From NCBI GenBank assembly GCA_027623615.1, contig JAQBVH010000083.1, forward strand, positions 1-9,280: DNA of 9,280 nucleotides, given 5' to 3'. Source of the DNA: Planctomycetota bacterium. GTDB taxonomy: Bacteria > Planctomycetota > UBA1135 > GCA-002686595. Every line of letters begins with the position of its first letter. The first letter of the stretch is position 1. Under the pieces are notes generated by a model that was given only the letters and a program-made list of their open reading frames with translations, searched no databases and was not told where the DNA came from. This document shows, one piece after another, positions 6,543 to 9,280 of the stretch. Both the position numbers and the translations under genes were made by a program.

Positions 6543-6567
6543 AGCCTAGCGCAAGCTCAGCTAGGTT
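6543..6567 (-). repeat. Inverted repeat spanning the ygiQ stop and the ygiQ-kinase gap
   Basis: CCTAGC (6545-6550) and GCTAGG (6560-6565) are perfect complements around a 9-nt loop that contains the YgiQ stop codon. On the + strand the stem extends by a G-T and an A-T pair. There is no T tract, so it is a weak terminator at best. It could instead modulate read-through from ygiQ into the kinase gene, 22 bp away. Confidence 0.3.
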
Positions 6568-8428
6568 TCGTCCTCGGATTTGCCCGCTGCCTGGCCTCCT
6601 TGGGAGGGTTGGCGGGGATCAAGCATTCGGGTCCGGAGCCGATCAGGTCCTCGCGGCCGCCCTCGCGCAGGGCGTCGCGCACCTCGAACCAGTTCTCCGG
6701 CGCGAAGTACTGCATGAGTGCTCGCTGCTGCTTGCGGTCCTTGAGCTTCTTGACCGTCGTGACGGGCTTCATCGTCATCGGGTCGAGGCCGGTGTGGTAC
6801 ATGCAGGTCGCCACGTCCATCGGCGCTGGGATGAAGTCCTGGACCTGACGCGGACGGTAGCCGCGGGCCTTGAGGAAGATCGCCAGCTCGATCATCTCGT
6901 GCACCTCGGAGCCGGGATGGCCAGCGATGAAGTAGGGCACGAGGTACTGCTCCTTGCCGACCCGCTTCGAAGCGGCGTTGAAGTTCTCTGCGAACTCGTC
7001 GAACGTGTTGTGAGCAGGCTTCTTCATCAGGTCGAGCACCTTGGGGCTGACGTGCTCGGGTGCGACCTTGAGGTGTCCACCGACGTGGTGGGCGGCGAGC
7101 TCTTCCAGGTACTCGTCGTCCTCGCGCGCCAGATCCATGCGGATGCCGGAGGCCACGTGCACACGCTTGACGCCCTTGACCTCGCGCGCCTTGCGCATCA
7201 ACGAGACGGTGGGGCCGTGGTCGGTGTCGAGCAGCTTGCAGACGGTCGGGTGGACGCAGGACGGTCGGCGACAGATCGCCTCGACGTCGGGGTCCGCGCA
7301 GCGCATGCGATACATGTTTGCCGTCGGACCGCCCAGGTCGGAGATCGTGCCCTTGAACCCGGGGGTGGCGGCGGCCTTCTCGACCTCCTCGAGGACCGAG
7401 CGCTCCGAGCGCGACTGGATCGCCCGGCCCTGGTGCAGGGTGATCGAGCAGAACGTGCACCCGCCGAAGCAGCCGCGCATGATCGTGACCGAGTCCCGGA
7501 TCATCGCGTGGGCGGGCACGGGGTCCTTGTATTGCGGGTGCGTCTGCCGCGTGTAGGGCTGGTCGTAGGCGCGGTCGATTTCCTCTTCGCTCATCGCGAG
7601 CGAGGGCGGATTGACCACGAGCAGCCGGTCCCCGTGGGCCTGGGTCAGACGCCGCGCGTTGAGGGGGTTGGTCTCCTGGTGGACGAGGCGCGTCGCGACC
7701 GCGAAGCGCTTCAGGTCGGTCTTGACCTCTTCGAAGCTCGGCAGCTCACGGGTGCGGTTGTCGCAGTGGGCGTCCTCCCAGCGGTGGTCGGGCAGGACCT
7801 CGTTCTTGCCGAGCAGGTAGGCCACCCCGCGCAGGTCGCGCAGGTCCTTGATCGTCTCGCCGTCACGCAGGCGTGTGGCGATCGCGAGGATGCAGGCCTC
7901 GCCGATGCCGTAGCCGCACAGGTCGGCCTTGCTCGAGACGAGCATGCCTGGCCGCACCGTGTCGGACCAGTAGTCGTAGTGAGCCACGCGCCGCAGGCTG
8001 GCCTCGACACCGCCGATGACGACCGGCACGCCGGGGAAGGCTTCGCGACAGCGCTGGGCGTAGACGTTCGTCGCGCGGTCGGGCCTCAGCTCGATGCGGC
8101 CGCCCGGGGAGTAGGCATCCTCACCACGCCGCTTCCGGTTCGCGGTGTAGTGATTGATCATCGAGTCCATGTTCCCCGCGCTGACCGCGTAGAACAGCTT
8201 GGGGCGACCCATGGCGCGCCAGGCGTCGGCGTTGTCCCAGCGCGGCTGCGGCAGGATCGCGACGCGGAAGCCTGCGGCCGCGAGGGCACGGCCGAGCAGG
8301 GCGGCCGCGAACGAAGGGTGATCGACGTAGGCGTCCCCGGAGACGAAGACGATGTCCGGGGCGTCCCAGCCTGCCTCGCGCACCTCCTCGGGGGTAGCGG
8401 GTAGGAACGGGTTCGATCGCGAGGCCAT
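6557..8428 (-). CDS. ygiQ: YgiQ family radical SAM protein
   Basis: A 623-aa homologue of YgiQ. The N-terminal domain, similar to those found before some B12-type radical SAM cores, has the family hallmarks GDAYVDHPSF, SAGNMDSMINHYTANR, and GGVEASLRRVAHYDYWSDTVR (given here in part). The radical SAM 4Fe-4S site is RGCFGGCTFCS, with C320, C324 and C327 in the CX3CX2C spacing. The SAM-proximal LGGPTANMY segment and the YFIAGHPGS strand follow. The last ~80 residues (MYHTGLDP, then YFAPENWFEVRDAL and GREDLIG) match the YgiQ C-terminal region (DUF3362). No catalytic residue is missing. The biochemical reaction of YgiQ proteins is not established as far as I know. ATG 8428 has a possible AGGA 10 nt upstream; it starts about 30 residues later than E. 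coli YgiQ, at the conserved FLP motif, so no domain is lost. It may be cotranscribed with the downstream kinase. Confidence 0.95.
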   Translation of the reverse strand: MASRSNPFLPATPEEVREAGWDAPDIVFVSGDAYVDHPSFAAALLGRALAAAGFRVAILPQPRWDNADAWRAMGRPKLFYAVSAGNMDSMINHYTANRKRRGEDAYSPGGRIELRPDRATNVYAQRCREAFPGVPVVIGGVEASLRRVAHYDYWSDTVRPGMLVSSKADLCGYGIGEACILAIATRLRDGETIKDLRDLRGVAYLLGKNEVLPDHRWEDAHCDNRTRELPSFEEVKTDLKRFAVATRLVHQETNPLNARRLTQAHGDRLLVVNPPSLAMSEEEIDRAYDQPYTRQTHPQYKDPVPAHAMIRDSVTIMRGCFGGCTFCSITLHQGRAIQSRSERSVLEEVEKAAATPGFKGTISDLGGPTANMYRMRCADPDVEAICRRPSCVHPTVCKLLDTDHGPTVSLMRKAREVKGVKRVHVASGIRMDLAREDDEYLEELAAHHVGGHLKVAPEHVSPKVLDLMKKPAHNTFDEFAENFNAASKRVGKEQYLVPYFIAGHPGSEVHEMIELAIFLKARGYRPRQVQDFIPAPMDVATCMYHTGLDPMTMKPVTTVKKLKDRKQQRALMQYFAPENWFEVRDALREGGREDLIGSGPECLIPANPPKEARQRANPRTKPS

Positions 8429-8543
8429 GAACGCCGCATCCTACCCGCGAACGGCGCCCCTCAGGAGCCTGCGCCACGGGTGCAAGCTCCGGGCTGGCAC
8501 GCCGTCAGGTGTGGCGCGCAAGCAACACGCTCCACAGGAGGCG
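8429..8543 (-). other. Upstream region of ygiQ
   Basis: This short stretch should hold the ygiQ promoter. The only candidate is a weak -10-like TAGGAT on the - strand, ending about 10 nt before ATG 8428 and overlapping the AGGA that could serve as ribosome binding site. I see no matching -35 and no open frame with coding character. Confidence 0.25.
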
Positions 8544-8568
8544 TAGGCGGCCCCTCCGGGGTCGCCTA
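8544..8568 (-). terminator. Strong hairpin, likely terminator of the membrane-protein gene
   Basis: TAGGCG (8544-8549) pairs with CGCCTA (8563-8568), and CCCC (8551-8554) with GGGG (8558-8561), around a TCC loop. The one non-Watson-Crick position is 8550/8562 (G-T on the + strand, C-A mismatch in the - strand RNA). It begins 2 nt after the stop of the - strand gene ending at 8571. There is no T tract, which is common for high-GC terminators. It separates this gene from ygiQ. Confidence 0.6.
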
Positions 8569-8570
8569 GG

Positions 8571-9254
8571 TCACTCGACGGACACGAGCATCGTCTTCTG
8601 CCAGATCTTGCGGGAGAGCCCCGTACACAGGCCCTCGATCTCGTCCACGGCGGTCGTGGCCTGGGGATCCGGAAGGCCCTGCACGTAGAGCGCAGCGAGC
8701 TTGGCGATCAGGCTGAGGAGCTCCGAACAGTAGTCGTAGTACCGGGTCAGGTCGTAGGGGGAGAGATCCCGGGAGGGCGAGGATGCCGTGTTGTGACCTT
8801 CGCGCAGCGGCGTCGGGTCCTTGGTGAGCTGATGCATGTCCACGATGTGCGCCAGTGCGCGCAGCTCGTGCAGGGCGCTCAGGACCCGGTTGCGCTTGAT
8901 GCGTAGCTCGAGGCCGATCAGCGTCAGCACGAAGGCGCCGAGGAAGAACAGCGTGCCGAGGGCAGGCTCGAGTACTTGGATGAAGTCGAGGGTCGTCCTG
9001 ATGTTTCCCAAGCGCAGCTGAAACGGGATCAGGACCAGGGGAGTCCCCACGACGATGAGCAGCACGACGACCGCGACACGCAGCCCGAGGATCGGGCGCT
9101 GCATCTGGTTCACCCGGTCCTGGGCGCGCAGCGAAACCTGGGCGAGTTCGCCGCTGAGTCGCGAGAGGGAGGACGCGGGGAAGCGCTCGCTGATGCGGAG
9201 CTCCAGAAGGGTGATCGTCTTGTGGAGCTTCTCGGGCTTGAGGCTGCGAGACAT
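8571..9254 (-). CDS. Uncharacterised two-helix membrane protein
   Basis: A 227-aa protein I cannot assign to a named family. The first ~50 residues are an amphipathic, charged helix-rich segment (KTITLLELRISERFP, then LSGELAQVSLRAQDRV). Two membrane helices follow, about residues 56-78 (a Val/Leu/Ile-rich run) and 97-117 (PALGTLFFLGAFVLTLIG), separated by an ~18-residue loop. The hydrophilic C-terminal half (118-227) holds LRIKRNRVLSALHELRALAHIVDMHQL, a low-complexity Ser/Pro region, and YYDYCSELLSLIAKLAALYVQGLPDP. By the positive-inside rule the RIKRNR after helix 2 suggests both ends are cytoplasmic. No catalytic motif is visible; a scaffold or sensor role is possible but not shown. ATG 9254 has no obvious ribosome binding site in the 26 bases available upstream. 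Base composition matches its neighbours, so there is no sign of recent transfer. Confidence 0.8.
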   Translation of the reverse strand: MSRSLKPEKLHKTITLLELRISERFPASSLSRLSGELAQVSLRAQDRVNQMQRPILGLRVAVVVLLIVVGTPLVLIPFQLRLGNIRTTLDFIQVLEPALGTLFFLGAFVLTLIGLELRIKRNRVLSALHELRALAHIVDMHQLTKDPTPLREGHNTASSPSRDLSPYDLTRYYDYCSELLSLIAKLAALYVQGLPDPQATTAVDEIEGLCTGLSRKIWQKTMLVSVE

Positions 9255-9280
9255 CGGGGTGACGAAGAAATTGCCGACCG

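Noticed and set aside
6185..8404. A 739-codon open frame on the + strand, the longest in the window.
   Set aside because: It is antisense to YgiQ and the kinase N-terminus, both with clear family motifs. Its product is rich in Arg, Val, Gly, Leu and Asp without motifs. Long antisense frames are expected where the third position is nearly all G or C.
8496..8515. TGGCAC as a sigma-54 -24 element upstream of ygiQ.
   Set aside because: The spacing to a TTGC-type -12 element is not met, and the motif lies on the + strand, opposite to ygiQ transcription.

Overview
The window is GC-rich, and its real genes have third codon positions that are almost all G or C and end in TGA (all eight natural termini). 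Gene content is chromosomal: a 7Fe ferredoxin, a YgiQ-type radical SAM protein, an AspC/TyrB-type aminotransferase and a PAS/GAF sensor histidine kinase. This suits an uncultured high-GC Gram-negative-type bacterium such as Myxococcota or Planctomycetota, but no marker fixes the phylum. I see no tRNA, rRNA, CRISPR array, transposase, integrase or attachment site.

Layout, left to right. (1) On the + strand: the 3' end of an unrecognised gene (1-585), then an intergenic stretch with three clustered palindromes and a weak -10 (586-748), then an aromatic/aspartate-type aminotransferase (749-1972) joined by a 4-bp GTGA overlap to a divergent uracil phosphoribosyltransferase-like gene (1969-2745). 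(2) A class I SAM methyltransferase on the - strand (2746-3585) meets that operon tail to tail with no base between the stop codons. (3) A 90-bp divergent region separates the methyltransferase from fdxA-type ferredoxin on the + strand (3676-4014). (4) A 171-bp convergent gap (4015-4185) separates the ferredoxin from a long - strand block. In transcription order this block is an uncharacterised two-helix membrane protein (9254-8571), a strong hairpin, YgiQ (8428-6557) and, 22 bp further, a membrane sensor histidine kinase (6534-4186).

The most notable feature is that the histidine kinase is cut by a single in-frame amber codon (6136-6138) inside its first PAS domain. Reading frame and domain order continue perfectly on both sides. 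The membrane part and the PAS-GAF-PAS-kinase part are therefore now two open frames, which suggests a very recent pseudogene, a sequencing error or a recoding event. The second notable point is the aminotransferase/UPRT-like pair, in which the PRTase keeps its PRPP loop but has lost parts of the usual uracil-site signature. I do not see convincing evidence of a wholly new multi-gene system here.
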